From positions 11,913,280 through 11,977,279 of the forward strand of contig JAKZAP010000006.1 in assembly GCA_023053575.1 (NCBI GenBank): DNA of 64,000 nucleotides, read 5' to 3'. Every line of letters starts with the position of its first letter. The first letter of the stretch is position 1. Made by a program: the position numbers and the translations under genes. The stretch is from Branchinecta lynchi. Taxonomy: Eukaryota > Arthropoda > Branchiopoda > Anostraca > Branchinectidae. Shown here piece by piece: positions 32,438-43,825 of the stretch. Under the pieces are notes generated by a model, which saw nothing but the letters and a program-made list of their open reading frames with translations, made no database searches and had not been told where the DNA came from.

Positions 32438-32639
32438 CAACCCTTCATTTGAACCCCCTCCCCTAAATGTGGGGCTACATAGCCCATCTACGAACTTGAG
32501 CTTACCCTTGACCCAAAGAATCCTTTCACCAAGTTTCATCAAAATATCTCATTCCCTTCAAGAGTTATCGTGCTCACAGATAGACGGACAACTTTTGCGG
32601 TGTCATAGGTATCTTCCACTTACGTTTTGTGATCCCTAT

Positions 32640-32860
32640 AATAATAACAATAAATTGCAAAGAATAAGGCCACAAAGCCTCTGCAAAGTTCTTTTGAAAC
32701 ATTTAGGGTCGTACATTTGGGAAAGAAACATTTCATCGATTTCTTTCTTGAATCGGCTCAGTGATTGAGAGTTTGCTGTTTCTTCAGGCAGTTGATTCCA
32801 ATGAGGCGGCACGCGGTTTTTGAAACTCCAACGACCATAAAACTACTGTTTTATGGGATT
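32640..32860 (-). pseudogene. LINE C-terminal end, minus strand
   Basis: Minus-strand translation gives FKNRVPPHWNQLPEE, then SLSRFKKEIDEMF, a typical LINE ORF2 terminus, and a (TTATTA)n-like tail at about 32638-32650. It directly abuts the next LINE fragment. Confidence 0.75.
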
Positions 32861-34189
32861 TCATATATGCTTTCTGTTGATATTTTTCGCCTTTGCATGC
32901 TTCTTTTTGCCGACGACATAGCATTGGTGGCTGGTTCACGTGATAACCTACAGAAGCTTCTAAATTTGGTGACGGATTATCTTTCAACTAAAGAACTGGA
33001 ATTGAATGCTTCAAAGTCAGTGGTGATGGTTTTTCGTAAAGGGGGGAAAATAGCAGCTAGTGATAAAGTAAATTTTGGTGGTAAGGAGTTAGAAATTAAG
33101 GAGTAGTTTATTTATTTAGGAGTTAAACTTTCTGCAAAGGGTCGATTTGGGAAGCATGTTGAGCATTGTGTGGTGAAGGGTAGTCGATGTGCTAATCTTA
33201 TTCTTAGAAGTCCGTTAATAGCACTAAAGGATGTTAAATTTCACAAACAGGTGTTTGCTACGAAAGTAGCGTCAGCAATGCATTATGGATCTGAAATATG
33301 GGGTTTTATTCAGGGGGATAAGCTTGAAGCAGTACAGCTTAAGTATTTTAAAAGAGTTCTAGGGGTAAATATTACTTTAAATAGTTTAGTTTTGAAGGGA
33401 GATTTAGGCCTTACTAGTCTTCGTAGTGTTCGTTTAGTTCGTATGGTTAAATTCTGGGAAAAAATCCTTACGCTTCCTCGGGTACGGTTGACCAAAGCGG
33501 CATACCTGGAGGCACTAAAGGATGAACGTGAGGGTACTTGGCCTGGCCAAATTAAGACTATTTTGAATGAGTGTGGACTGTCAGGTAGGTGGAACGAGGG
33601 GAAGGGGGTTCAGCTAGAGGTAGGTGAGGTCGCGAAAGAAGTCCAAAGAGTATTAAAGGACCAGGAGTTGCAGGCGTGGGGTTGTAAGGTTTGGATTCCT
33701 GGGTCCCTGAGTCTCTACAATAGGGTTAAGGAGGCATGGGGCGAAGAAATTTATTTTAAGTCGGGGTTATCTCCAGAAGAATTGAAATGTTTAATTAGTC
33801 TGAGAGGAGATTGTTTGCCTTTTGGCCAAAGAAGAAAATATATTGGGAAAATTAGAGTTTCGTCTGGTCCTTATTTCTGCCCTTTGTGCGGGATGATTGA
33901 TGAAGATGTAGAGCATTTTATTTGTGATTGTGAGGGTTTAAGGTATCTAAGGGAGGAAATTTTTAGGGTGGGTTTTTTCTCGAGTGAGGAACTTGTTAGA
34001 AAATTAAAAAGTAAACATTTTGGGGATTTAAAGAGTTTTGGAAGATTCCTTCGGATCGCTCTGTCATATCGGGAAGGTTTTTTGTAGGTTTGTTATTGTT
34101 GTTGTTTTGTTGTTATTATTTTGTATTTGCCATGGCCCTTGTGGCTTTTTAGCGCAAATAAATCTATCTATCTATCTATCTATCTATCA
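32861..34189 (+). pseudogene. LINE reverse transcriptase fragment with one in-frame stop
   Basis: From about 32861 the frame encodes LCMLLFADDIALVAGSRDN and continues to 34087 in one frame, broken only by TAG at 33104-33106. The homologous LINE at 25430 has Glu there (EEFIYLG), so one substitution disables it. The C-terminal zinc motif CPLCGMIDEDVEHFICDC and FLRIALSYREG are intact. The 3' end GCGCAAATAAA leads to a (TCTA)n tail at about 34160-34189. The RT fingers and anything upstream are missing. Confidence 0.88.
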
Positions 34190-35284
34190 GAATCCGATTA
34201 TTCTTCCATCTAATTCTTGTTAAGACCTGTTTCTCACAGACTGAGTGTCTGCGTACAAACGATGCTCACTTAGGTCCGAAAACCGGACCCCGCATCACAG
34301 ACAAGTACACAGTAACAAGCGTTACTGTGACGAGCGGTAGAGGTTCACTGCGGCTGTCGATACTTTATTGCACATCCATTTATTATATTATCCTATCCAT
34401 TTCTTAAAGTTTAACTAACAAAAAAAGCTTATTTTAATATTTTTCTTTTTTCACCTTGGGCTCGAGTATGAATGAATGAATGTTTTATTTTACCAAAATA
34501 GCGTTAGCTAGCGCAGGCATGTCAACAGATAAATACACGGGTCAATATATAAATAAAACCACACTAAATATTTCAACGGAAATTTGCGTAACTAAGATAA
34601 TTCATAAAGATTAAAGCAAAACGCATACACATTCTTCATTTAGCGTTGCTCTGTTAGAATAATCAGTAAAATACGGGACGAATGACCTGATGTAACTCTG
34701 CGTAACTAGTCGCTAGGCAAGAACCTTTCAGTTGCCAACTCTTTGTCTTCTCTCGACGTCTTGTCCTCGATCCGTCAGGAACAGGTTTGTCGAAGTCTGG
34801 CAGTAGTCGACGGTGGAAATAGTCCGACCGCCAGCTCGTCAAAAGACGCTTAGTTTCGAAAACACCCGACCCAAAAGGTACATTCAGTCTGACGATACCA
34901 TTTTGTAAGCAAAAAAATCCAGATTCAGAATATACGGTGGTATCCGACGCTGGCTTAACTCCTAAAAACACTTTTTTGTTTTCGTTTATACTTGCCTTTT
35001 GGAAGTGTTAGACCCATTCTCGAAAAGTACCTATTTTAGTTGAGAATTGCTCAACAGGTAGTGCGCACAAGCAAGAATCGCCGCTAATTAGTTAACCCTA
35101 CAGAGAAGACACGGAAGAGGAGATAAAATTGCGAAACAAACATGACAGTAAAAGCAACTAAAGATCAGACCTTCTTGCTACTTACTGAGAGAACGCCATA
35201 AAAGGCAAAATATTTGATTTCTGACTAATATAATGTAGCTGAACCTGGCATGGTAATACGATGATTTTTAGCCATGGTTGCAGC
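34190..35284. other. ACTR5 intron, mostly unrecognised
   Basis: A short LINE/SINE-like tail lies on the minus strand at about 34469-34500: (GAAT)n followed by GTTTTATTTT. No gene or larger element recognised. Confidence 0.4.
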
Positions 35285-35468
35285 CAGGCCCGTATCCAGG
35301 AATTTATCTTGGGGGGGGGGGAGGGGGTTGCCTGCTGGTCGGACAAAAAAGTACAAAAAAACACATAGATCAGAGGGAAAAGCCTATACAAATTATGTTT
35401 TTTCTATGTTTCGGGGGGGGGGGGGAGGGGTCAACCCCCTACCCCCCCCCCCCCTGGATACGGCCTTG
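35285..35468. mobile_element. hAT MITE (CAGGCCCGTATCC family), copy 2
   Basis: A 184-bp element beginning CAGGCCCGTATCCAGG and ending CCTGGATACGGCCTTG, flanked by perfect 8-mers GTTGCAGC (35277-35284 and 35469-35476). Internal G and C runs continue the inverted termini. The duplication and CAG...CTG-like ends support hAT. Confidence 0.87.
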
Positions 35469-35476
35469 GTTGCAGC

Positions 35477-36002
35477 TCAGTCTGTCTGATGTGTTTATTA
35501 TGTGAACAGTTACTTGAATGCGAACAATGCAGGTTTGTGGTAAATGGTAGAACGTGTAGTAAATGGTACTTAAGAACCTGATGTGAAGACGAATGGACGT
35601 TAATTAACCTGTTGTAGCCTACCGACAAGACTTGAACTTCTCGGGTCCACCCGACGAAGTTTGCACAATCTAATTTCTTACGTACAGGAGGGGTACAAGA
35701 CCTCGTTTTTACACTACCTCGATTGTTGCCGCGCAAATGTTCGTATGGGGGGCAGGTGCTCTGTCGACTCGGATGAAGAATAGGAAATTTGATTTTGTGA
35801 AGCAACGTTGGCAAAGTTTGAGATTTGTGTGTCCCATTCAACTCGTCTTTTTGTGCTTTAGATATTTCGTGCGATATTTCAATACACGAGCATATTATTT
35901 GAACCAGTTGTAATCCCTGTAGTAGTTGATTAATTCCAGCGAACTTAGGTTATAACAGACACGCATCACATCCTTAATCAACGAGTGTCTATTCCTGGCC
36001 CA
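35477..36002. other. ACTR5 intron, no feature seen
   Basis: A minus-strand open frame of 136 codons overlapping the MITE has no recognisable family. Confidence 0.35.
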
Positions 36003-36480
36003 GGGAATCAGCGGGTTCAATTTGGTTAGAATAACTTTTCTGCCGACAGTAGCCCACTATACCAGAAGATGTCACTTGTTTCTGAGGAGGAGAATAACTT
36101 ATCAGGTTTCAGGTCTACTATTTATTAACGGTATATTCATAATCAACGGGTTGGATTTGGTTGTAATCCATTTTTCAACCACTGTGTTTGATAGCTATAC
36201 TCATTAGTGAGAAGAAATAATGGAATAGCATCAGGCTTCATTTCTACTTTAAGCCACCTATTCCGGAACTTATTATCGACATATTCGGAATCAGCGGGTT
36301 CGATTTGTTCGGAATCCATTTTTCAACCTACTGTGTTTGAGAGCGATACTTCTTATAGAGAGGAAATAATGGAACAGTATCGAGCTTCATTTCAACTTTA
36401 AGCCATCGTTTCCGGAACCAGTTCCCGGCATATTCGGAATCAGCGTGTTCGATTTGGTCGGAATCCACTTTTAAACCTAC
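36003..36480. repeat. Tandem repeat, about 130-155 bp period
   Basis: Blocks with AATCAGCGGGTTCGATTTG, GGAATCCATTTTTCAACC and ACTGTGTTTGA start near 36006, 36139, 36290 and 36437. Four diverged units, the last truncated. Confidence 0.7.
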
Positions 36481-36514
36481 TGTACCGTTTGGGTTAGGGG
36501 GGTGTCACATTTTC

Positions 36515-36790
36515 AGGACCTGGCGGTCGAACTAAAAGGTGATTCAAGACATTTCAGTCCAAATCTACCAGTTAGTTTATGTCGGCGCTTTTCCAATGAC
36601 GAGTTAAGTTCCATGACCAAGTCAAGTTCTTTTAGTGCGATGTCATAGTTTGTGAAGTTGTGTCCTAATATTATTTTCAGAGCTCTTTTCTGGACCGACT
36701 CAATTTGGGCAGATTGTTCCTTGGTCAGACCAGGGTGCCAAGCAGGAAAAGCGTACTCTAGGCAAGGTCTAATCTAGCTATAGTATACAA
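36515..36790 (-). pseudogene. LINE RT C-terminal fragment
   Basis: Minus-strand translation gives IRPCLEYAFPAWHPGL, then TKEQSAQIESVQKRALKIIL and a KELDLVMELNSSLEKRRHKL-like block, diagnostic of CR1/Jockey-like LINE ORF2 after the RT domain. A stop lies between Tyr-Ser and Ile-Arg at its start. No tail visible. Confidence 0.82.
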
Positions 36791-36799
36791 CTTTAACCC

Positions 36800-37925
36800 T
36801 TTCGAACCCGAATTATTTTCCTTCGAACTAAAAATTATTTTCCAACGGATTTTGAGTGTTATGGTGTTCACTAAGAACTTGTGTAAGTTTCATTCACTTA
36901 CGTCAATGGATTCTTAGAAATCTAGGGGTCTATCAACTGACGTGGCCGGGCATTAAGAGTAAAAACCAGGGCTCTGTCAGATGAAGTACTGAGGTTTTGA
37001 GGTCACAGCTTTATTAATTGTGTCATGGTTCAAAACAAAGGATATTTACACAAAATGGAAGTTTACTGACAGCGGTACTTTTATTGAGGCAAAGGACAAC
37101 ATCCCACTTTGAGCAGTTGATCCCTGTTTTGGTCGTTTTTGAACCTTTTCGTACCGAAAGAGTGCTTCCCAGGCCGTTAGTGTGGGTCTGGAAGCGATTC
37201 AACTTATCATATATTATGTTTTCGTTTCTCTAAGTTGGCGTTGATGTTGCCGCTGACGTAGCGGGTAACTAGGTCCTGTTCCGTCGTGACTACTGAGATC
37301 CTGGTACTTCGGCTGTGTTAATTCTGAACTTGAAAAGAGGGACGGGCTTGTAAGAACGATGCCGATGCTCAAAACGGCGAATTACCAACATGTATTACAG
37401 TCAAAGTCAATGAGATGAAAGAAGGTCGTCAATGTCCGTTTCCTGGTTTTGGTTTCGATCCTGTACGAAGCAAATACACCCCCCCCCCACCCCCCGTGTT
37501 ACACTTGTAGTCTTCATTGACATCAAGACGTTGACCTTCGATATACATTTTCTTCTCACAGCTCCAGCGTCTTACAACTTCCTTTGGTCAGTTCCAAGTT
37601 ATTTCAGTGCCGAACAATTTTAGAAATGAACTAAAGTCTCCAATCAACCCTTTTTCTGGAATATTTGTTAACCAGTTAAGCCCAAACGTATACCTAGAAG
37701 AAATTCCAATACGATCCCGCCAGCGCTGTACAAGATTTGAATGAATTGCGCTTTTTGTCTTGGAGTCTGCATGTGCAAACCTCCGGAAACGAACACCCCT
37801 ATTTTGAAAACGTCACGCTCAGAGAAGAATGCTCTCTGTGGCCATGTCTATAAATGCATTCTCCATGGTGTGTTCAAGTATGGTTTCATTGTTTAGGTGT
37901 CCTTTAAAACAAAGGGCTAAAAACG
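36800..37925. other. ACTR5 intron, no feature seen
   Basis: No gene, RNA or element recognised. Confidence 0.35.
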
Positions 37926-37929
37926 GAAA

Positions 37930-38045
37930 GTCAGCTACGATGTTAGACAGCGACACTTCGGCCCTTCTTGCTAAGGGTCATTGTCAGGCTGTTTCTGGAT
38001 TGGTACAAACGAACAGCAAAACATCGCTGTCTCATAGCTGACTTT
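37930..38045 (-). repeat. Penelope terminal-repeat remnant with decayed hammerhead
   Basis: TTCGGCCCTTCTT and AAGGGTCATTGTCAGGCTGT match the hammerhead part of the PLE at 5804-5865. Read on the minus strand the core is CTGACAA and GAAG instead of CTGACGA and GAAA, so activity is unlikely. The flanks GTCAGCTA and TAGCTGAC form an outer inverted repeat. Confidence 0.65.
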
Positions 38046-38119
38046 ACCTTTTTAGCCATTTCTTTTAATAAACGATCCGGCATGAGCATTCTAACACACA
38101 GCAACAAAGAAACAATTAC

Positions 38120-38272
38120 CTGGAAGAGTATCTCTGGAGTCCGGATCCTCTCGTTTCCAAAGTGAATGGAACTGTCAACCTCTTTGGGGGTTTCAAGAGC
38201 ACCATGGTGAGTCAGAAGGGTCTCGATCGTGGTCAGCCGCTCCCCTTCCGCTTCACTATCTGATCCACCTTC
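38120..38272 (-). CDS. ACTR5: ACTR5 exon
   Basis: Acceptor GTTTGTAG, donor TTCCAG|GTAATT, 51 codons, phase 0. It encodes an acidic linker EGGSDSEAEGERL and then the conserved re-entry into the actin fold, GNERIRTPEILFQ, matching ARP5 (V.ERIR.PE..FQP). Confidence 0.92.
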
Positions 38273-38314
38273 CTACAAACATCCAGTCTGGATCATCCAG
38301 AAAACCAAATAAAA

Positions 38315-40489
38315 ACAAGAGCTACGAGCTCATATGGCACTTGATAGGAGTAGGAGCTACAAGAAAGTAGATGAGAACGTCACAAAAGACCCCGCCCTCG
38401 AAAAATGCGGTTCGGACCTAGAAATACGATATTCAGTTTTACTCAACTCTGAGCATTTCAGGCATCGCCTCAGATCATCTAGGGCAAATGACTTTTCTAC
38501 CTTCCAAGTTTCACTCGTTTGGTCCCTCCGGTACCTCCCTCCAACTCACCCTACCGCAGCCGAATCTGGTTCGGACTCCTAAATGGGTCATCTGAAGCAT
38601 GTTCTTACCGCCTATCAAGTTTCACTCCAATCTGAGCGTTTTTTTTAGAATTTCCGGTAACTCTCCCCCCCTCTCCCCTACTATGGTCGGATCCGGTTCT
38701 AACCCTAAAAATTTCCTCTAGGGCATGTTATCTCTCTACATTCCAAGTTTCATTCAAATCGCTAGACTTGTTTGACCCCTATACGTAGTCATAAGTATTT
38801 GACTCGATGGTCGAATATTATTGTAACACAAACAAATTGTATATAATATTGGTAATACTTTAGTATGGACCAAATTAAGAAACCAAAATCGTATATTGCA
38901 TGAAGGTTCTGTAAAGTAATAGTATTTTATGTACTTGTACGTTAGTGAATTTTTATTGATGTTTCCTATGCTATTTTTCGCAATGAAGAATTTTTGGATG
39001 AATAAAGTGAATTTGAATTATGCGAGCCACAACATTTCCCGAGCTCTCCTTCTAACTCCCACCACTGTGGCTGAATGCTATACGTCACACCTATGACATC
39101 TATTATTCCCGTCCATCAAGTTTGACTGGAATCGGAGCATAGCCTATCTGCAAGTTTCCGGTTCCCGCTTGGCCCCCCAACCCCTACCGTTACCAGAACC
39201 GATCCAGACGCCAAATAACAAATCTAGGCCGCATAAACTCGGTACTGTCCAACTTGCATCCGATTCAGTCCATTCGTTTCGTTTTTGTGCGTGTCAAAAA
39301 TTTTCTGGACCCCCTCCCTTCTCCAACTCTCCCAATCGTGTCCGCATGTGGTTCGGACGCATGTTTTGCTTGCCTAAGTCATCAGTTCTTATCACCCATA
39401 AAGTTTCACTCGAATCACACGGACTACCTGCTCGCAAGTTACGGAAGCCAGTGATTCAGATTCCCCTTCCCTCAACTCCCCAACGCTGTTCGGATCCAGG
39501 AACGCAAGTTTTCCTAGGTCATTGTGTCGGATCCTTAAGCCACTAATATCCCACAAAGTTTCATCGTCCTTGGAATATCTGGAAATATCCTAGACTGGCG
39601 ACCACTGCAATTCCGGCAAACACCCTATAACTCGCACCACGGAGCCCCGATACAATCTGTCGTTCTGTGAATTACGTATCAAGGGTTAAAGCTGGTTCTT
39701 CCCACCAAGTTCCATACCAATCCCTCGACTATAAGCGTTTCACGAGATTTCCGGTGCCTACCTCAACCCACCCCCTACACACAAGTATCGGATCAGATCA
39801 AGACTTGACATGGAACATCTGAGATGACACCTATTTCCACTTGCCAAGTTTCATTCGATTCCGATTACCTGTTCAAAAGTTATGCGTGCCACTAGATTAT
39901 GGGCTCCCCCTCCCTTCACTCCCCCCATGATGGTTGGATGGGGAAGGACTATTCTTAAGTCAGTCTGTTCGGGTCCCTAATACGCCTCCCAAGTTTCATC
40001 GTCCTAACAAATCAGGAAGTACCGAATCAGCGGGATCACCAGAATTCCCCCTCCCCCAATTCCCCCAAAGTGCCAGAATACGGTCCGGTTATATCAGCAA
40101 TGAATCTAGGACTCCAAGATGCTCCCCCCTCCAGCTTCCCCCTGAATCACCGGATCCGGTCCGGATTTAAAGTGGGTCGGCTGAGACAAGGGATCTTTCC
40201 AAATATCAAGTTTCATTAAGCTCTAATCACATTTTCAAAAGTTATAAATACCTCAAGATTCCGGATTCCCCCTCCCTCCACTCCCCCCCCCCCCGATGCT
40301 CGGATTGGGGAAGTGATTATTTCCAACTTCATCTTTTCGGGTCCCTGATATGCCTGCCAAGTTTCATTGTCCTAGCTTATGTGGAAGTGCCCGAACTAGC
40401 AAAACCAGGACCGATCGACCGACCGACCGATGGACGGACAGATTGCGATCGCTCTATGGCACTTGGCCGAAGGGCAAGTGCCGTAAAAA
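38315..40489 (+). mobile_element. Family A element, copy 4
   Basis: 5' end ACAAGAGCTACGAGCTCATA (the hairpin loop differs from copy 1, with compensated stem GAGCT/AGCTC) and 3' hairpin ATGGCACTTG ... CAAGTGCCGT plus AAAAAG. A (GACC)n run lies at about 40412-40430. At 2.2 kb it is the longest copy, with about a dozen C-rich units. It starts 43 bp upstream in plus coordinates from the exon acceptor at 38272. Confidence 0.78.
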
Positions 40490-40607
40490 GTACAGCGGGA
40501 AAGGGGCGTCACGTATAGTGTTGTTGGCCAGTCGGTGAACAAACCGAGATGACGAAAGAGCTGCGGTTTTTCGTCAAAACAGTTGATTTTTTTCATGAAA
40601 ACAGCCG

Positions 40608-42461
40608 TTTTTTATGGCACTGCCATATAGTGATCGCAATTTTTGTCCGTCCGTCGGTTCCGGTTTTCCTAGTTCGGTCACTTCCACATAAGCTAGGACG
40701 ATGAAACTTGGCAGGCATATTAGGGACCCGAAAAGATTAACTTGGAAATAGTCATTTCCCTGACCGACCATCGTTTGTGTGTGTGTGTGTGGGGGGGGGG
40801 GGGTCGTTTATGTGTGTGTGTGTGGGGGGGGTATTTTGAACGGGTGATCGGATCTTAATGAACTTGATATTTGGAAAGACCTCGTGTCTCAGACGACCCA
40901 CTTCAAATCCAAACAGGAACCGGTGACTTTTGGGGGGAGTTGGAGGGGGGCGGAAATCTTGGGAAACGCTTGGAGTGGAGGGATCGGGATCAAATTTTAT
41001 GGGAAGAACAAGCACAAGTCTAACTGAAATTGAAGTTTAACTGAAAAGCCAACTAATTATTGTGTCATTGAATTGAATACATTGAATTACTTGGATTCTG
41101 CAAAGTTTTGTTTTATTTCCCACTATCTGCTCTAGTTACGACGTTCAGAATATCTGCAGCCGTCCCTACACCGTAAATTCTACTATGACACGGGAAATTT
41201 TAATCTGAACACAAACGCGGCTTTTTAGTGGGCAGTGGTGAGATTGGTGAAGATTGCCTATTGCTCGAGAAAAACAATCATAAATCTTTCTCGTAAGGCC
41301 CACAACAAAAATACAAGCGCATAGAGGTAATACAAATCACACGGAAATTCCACTATTTGAAAACTGATTATTCGCGAATAGCGGAATAACGATGGAAGAA
41401 CGAATAACTGGAGGAGGACGAAGCGGGAACCGGACATCTGGGGGTACCAGAACTTTCTGTGAAACGTTTATCGTCGAGGGATCGGGATAGAAATTGACAG
41501 GAAGGACAAGCATAAGCATTAGATACGTTCTTGATAGAACCAGATCATATCAGGGCTCGTTGGGGGGGGGGGGGGTAGTTGGAGGGGGTTTCCCGGAATT
41601 CCAGTGATTGCGAGTTAGGATACTTCCAGATGTGCTAAATTCCATAAAGCAGGCATATTAGTGATCCGACCAAATAAACTTACGGACCCGACACAATGCC
41701 CTAGGAAGACTTCCGTTCCTGGATAAGGCCATTTTTCGGGGAGTTGAGGGAGGGGGAATCCGGAAATGACTGACTTCCGTAGGTTGCCAACAAATGGTTC
41801 GATTTAAGTGAAACTTTATGGGTGATAACAACTGATGATCTATATAAGCTAAGCATATATAGTTCGATTCAAGTGAAACTTTATGGGTGATAACAACTGA
41901 TGATCTATATATGCTAAGCATGTGTCTTAACCCCATGCGGCCAAGGTTGGGGGGGGGGGGGGGGGGGTAGGGGGGTCCGGAAACTTTGTGACATGCTCAA
42001 AAACCAAACGATGGGCCGAATGGGATGCAAGTTGGACAGTGCCTAGTTTATGCCGCCTAGATTTGTCATTTGGCACCGAACCGGATCCGAGCAAAGCTGG
42101 AGGAGGACGAAGCGGGAACCGGAAATCTGAGGATATGCTCCGATTCCAGTTAAACTTGATGAACGGGAAGTGATGTTAGAGATGCGAAGTTTATGTGTCT
42201 GAGTCGTATTCGGCCATAGAGGGTGGAGCTGGAGCCCCGGAAATGTTGTGGCTCGCATACGGGTTAAACGAGTGGAGTTATTTGAATGAAACGTAAAGAG
42301 ATCGTATGCCTTAGATGGAATATTCTAGTGTCCGGACGGGATCCGAGCACGGTGGGTAGGGGGAGGGGTACCGGAATATCCGGAAAAATACTCCGATTTA
42401 TTTTCTTGTTTCTCACACCACCTACTCGTAACAAGTGCCTTATGAGCTCGTAGCTCTTGTT
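40608..42461 (-). mobile_element. Family A element, copy 5 (minus), interrupted by MITE
   Basis: Reverse orientation: 3' hairpin end at about 40608-40632 (TTTTTTATGGCACTGCCATA, collapsed loop) and 5' end at about 42433-42461 (AGTGCCTTATGAGCTCGTAG). A truncated MITE (41034-41385) interrupts it. Segment 41815-41925 contains a direct duplication of about 60 bp with GAAACTTTATGGGTGATAAC. Confidence 0.75.
41034..41385. mobile_element. AGTTTAACTG MITE, truncated copy
   Basis: Starts AGTTTAACTGAAAAGCC after ATTGA and follows the 15580-16019 element through ACTATCTGCTCTAG and GCGGCTTTTTAGTGGGCAG to about 41385, then the family A sequence resumes. The right terminus is missing. Confidence 0.7.
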
Positions 42462-42713
42462 CTGGAAATCAGTCGATTTTGCGTCAAAACAGTAGTTTTT
42501 TTTGTTGTTGCAAAAACAGTATGTTTCTCTGAAAATCAGTCGATTTTTCAACAAAACTGTCGTTTGTTTCTCGAAAACGGTCGGAAAAAATTACCAGCCA
42601 GTCGGTAAATACCTCCACCTCCCCCCCCCCCCCCCAAAAAAAAAAAAATATCTTGTCTAGTAACGCCTCTGCAGCGGGAGAAGTGATCAAGGAATGATTA
42701 CTGAATCATATAA

Positions 42714-43179
42714 AGTTTAACTGAACAGGCAACTTATTTTTACATCTTAGATTCAAATACATTGAATTATTACAACACCTATTGGGGATTTTCATTCTGT
42801 CCACAGTAGTCTTCAGTAGGGACGTTGGGAATGTGGACGCTTTCCCATGGTGAATCCGTCCACAATTCGCCCGCGAAAATCACTAAACTATCACTATCAC
42901 TAGCTAGCACTAGTTTTTGGCAGTGCAGACTGCAGACACTTCTTTGTTTATTTGATACACAATTTATTTACTCGTTTGCTGCTGGTATTGTTGCCAAATG
43001 TTCCAGGCACCATAGAGATATCACAAAAACGGGAAGAGCGGCAAGCACAATGGGATAATCGATTATTTGGAAATATCAGAAAAACAAACTAACGCTTTTT
43101 CATCGGGTTTTCAAGATTATTTAAGCGAACAAGTGATGGGTAACTAGACTGTCGTATCCTAGCCCTTTTCGGTTAAACT
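42714..43179. mobile_element. AGTTTAACTG MITE, full-length copy with ATAA duplication
   Basis: Starts AGTTTAACTGAACAGGC and ends CTTTTCGGTTAAACT; ATAA on both sides (42710-42713, 43180-43183). 466 bp. The interior is partly diverged from the 15580 copy. A 4-bp duplication is therefore seen twice in this family, TTAA and ATAA. Confidence 0.72.
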
Positions 43180-43183
43180 ATAA

Positions 43184-43825
43184 ATCAATGATCAATTTCA
43201 TGAATAATATAAATCAATAATTTCGTACTTTTCTTGAGTTTACTCCGCTACTTACCTCTGTTGTTACTAGTGGGTAAGAAAATAAATAATAATAATAATA
43301 ATAATCAACAACTTGGATACAATAATCTAAGGCTAGAAAATGTAAACAGAAATTTTGCAAACTACATTTAAAAGACAACACATTAACTGATTCTGTTGAC
43401 TATAAATGACCACAAATAAATTTTGAAACAGAAATGCCATAGGTGGTTCTGTGTGGACGATTTTCTTCGAAAAACTAGTAACGGTTCCGTTGTATGTGAA
43501 GAAACAAAACTAAATAAATTGCACGACTGTCTGGAAGCTTTGCCAGCTTTTACATTTTTCGGCCACTTATTTAAAACATAGCTTTCTTTTGGTAATATAC
43601 AGTCTGGAAAGCACAGAGGATTTTAGCTTGGCTTAGATTCACATGACTGCTCACATCGACACGCCGACGAAACAGGAAATTGTTTTATTCTCCGATGTGG
43701 GGCATTATGACTAAAAAAAACTCGAGGGGGATGTGGGATAGCCACCTTTCACCTGGAAATTTTTAGTCAAACTTGTTCAAATCTGGTTAAATGAAGAAAC
43801 ATATTTTGTGTCAAACCACCCTAGG
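43184..43825. other. ACTR5 intron, no gene
   Basis: An (AAT)n tail after GTGGGTAAGAAAATAAATAAT at about 43272-43304 suggests a LINE/SINE 3' end. Nothing else recognised. Confidence 0.4.

Larger units (their letters stand above)
29650..32443. mobile_element. Element with tandem-repeat inverted termini
   Basis: The left end GGCTTACCGACGAAACGTCC and the reverse complement of the right end, GGGTTGTCGACAGAACGTCC, are clearly related. Each terminus continues into an array of 16-bp units with core AAACGTCCCC, in inverted orientation. The flanking 8-mers TTAATTTG (29642-29649) and TTCATTTG (32444-32451) form a one-mismatch duplication; C residues beside them allow 8-11 bp. Removing the nested hAT-like element leaves about 1.1 kb with no transposase. 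Superfamily unknown; the duplication length would allow hAT or Mutator. Confidence 0.75.
29098..32637 (+). mobile_element. Family B element, split by a nested insertion
   Basis: Left part 29098-29649 begins ACAAGACCAAAGGTCTCGAT and holds three ~137-bp type units. The right part 32444-32637 resumes at TTCATTTGAACCCCC and runs through CAAGTTTCATCAAAATATC to a decayed terminus (TTTTGTGATCCCTA). The uninterrupted copies at 4768 and 45818 show continuous sequence across this point, so 29650-32443 was inserted later. Confidence 0.85.

Noticed and set aside
35431..35841. 136-codon minus-strand frame
   Set aside because: It overlaps a hAT MITE end and has no recognisable motif.
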